This document shows positions 5,818 through 6,175 of a stretch of DNA of 6,175 nucleotides, piece after piece (the stretch's first letter is position 1; every line of letters begins with the position of its first letter). Below the pieces are notes generated by a model. It had not been told where the DNA came from. It did not search any database and worked only from the letters and a program-made list of their open reading frames with translations. The DNA comes from Proteobacteria bacterium UBA2133. GTDB taxonomy: Bacteria > Pseudomonadota > Gammaproteobacteria > Arenicellales > UBA868. Made by a program: the position numbers and the translations under genes. The stretch spans positions 47,879-54,053 of the forward strand of contig DCXP01000050.1 of NCBI GenBank assembly GCA_002327725.1. Direction: 5' to 3'.

Positions 5818-6175
5818 TTCCCTGCTGCACGGTTTTCTCTTGGTGAACGGTTGATTCGATTTCCGGATCATGCGTCTGGCGCTCGGCGAGCACCCGCTTG
5901 TAGTCGCGGGGCATCACCTTGACAAAACGTGTTATGGCCTCGTCCCAGTGCGCCATCAACTCTGCGGCGACGCTGGAGCCGGTCCATCGATAATGCTCCT
6001 GTAGCAGATCCAGCAGTTCCGCAGACTCCTCCCCGCTGACGATGGAATCCAGATCCACCATATCCTGGTTGCAGTTCAATGCAAACTCGTCCCGGTTATC
6101 GGCCAGCACATAGGCGATACCGCCTGACATGCCTGCGGCAAAATTACGGCCCACAGGCCCGAGCACGGCCACCCG
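5810..6175 (-). CDS. gltB: Glutamate synthase (NADPH) large subunit (GltB), C-terminal fragment
   Basis: Only the last 121 codons plus stop are in the window; the frame stays open through the right edge, so the gene is cut by the window and not broken. GltB is normally about 1,500 residues and holds the glutaminase, the central and FMN-binding synthase domains and a C-terminal beta-helix. The visible part starts in the end of the beta-helix, with the strongly conserved segment VGRNFAAGMSGGIAYV, then a helical tail with the family-typical FVKVMPRDYKRVL. After this, about 26 less conserved residues (ERQTHDPEIESTVHQEKT onward) end at TGA. It leads the visible operon and is followed by gltD after 24 bp. 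A GTG near the window edge is an internal valine, not a start. Identity rests on the conserved C-terminal motif and on adjacency to gltD. Confidence 0.96.
   Translation of the reverse strand, partial: RVAVLGPVGRNFAAGMSGGIAYVLADNRDEFALNCNQDMVDLDSIVSGEESAELLDLLQEHYRWTGSSVAAELMAHWDEAITRFVKVMPRDYKRVLAERQTHDPEIESTVHQEKTVQQGST

Overview
The window is a gene-dense, GC-rich piece of a Gram-negative bacterial chromosome, most likely from a gammaproteobacterium. A lipid A biosynthesis gene (lpxD) implies an LPS outer membrane. The gltB-gltD-(pyrF)-hemE order resembles the gltB-gltD-hemE arrangement known from Pseudomonas and relatives. I cannot name the genus. There is no rRNA, tRNA, CRISPR array, insertion sequence, integrase, phage gene or attachment site that I can support. 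No gene-free stretch exceeds 100 bases.

Layout. (1) Bases 41-1586, minus strand: a GNAT-family acetyltransferase followed 34 bp later by lpxD. The 40 bases before the lpxD stop codon hold no gene or clear terminator that I can see. (2) Bases 1587-1683: a 97-bp divergent intergenic region with weak promoter-like elements and good ribosome binding sites on both sides. (3) Bases 1684-2445, plus strand: one classical short-chain dehydrogenase/reductase (SDR) of unknown substrate, the only plus-strand gene. (4) Bases 2472-6175, minus strand, reading right to left: the 3' end of gltB, then gltD, pyrF and hemE, with junctions of 24 bp, 12 bp and a 4-base overlap. This is almost certainly one operon. 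The SDR and hemE converge with 26 bp between their stop codons and no recognisable terminator.

How the genes work together. GltB and GltD form NADPH-dependent glutamate synthase, which makes glutamate from glutamine and 2-oxoglutarate. PyrF makes UMP in the last step of pyrimidine synthesis, a pathway that consumes glutamine. HemE makes coproporphyrinogen III, and in most gammaproteobacteria heme carbon comes from glutamate through the C5 route. The operon therefore groups three nitrogen-linked anabolic steps; the idea that they share regulation is inference. LpxD acts separately, in lipid A synthesis.

The region is mostly ordinary housekeeping sequence, and I do not see a new biological system. 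Points worth a second look are a perfect 16-bp palindrome centred on the gltB stop codon, weak Shine-Dalgarno sequences through the glt-pyrF-hemE operon, gltB, gltD and pyrF lying in one continuous reading frame, pyrF inserted between gltD and hemE, and lpxD outside its usual upstream context.
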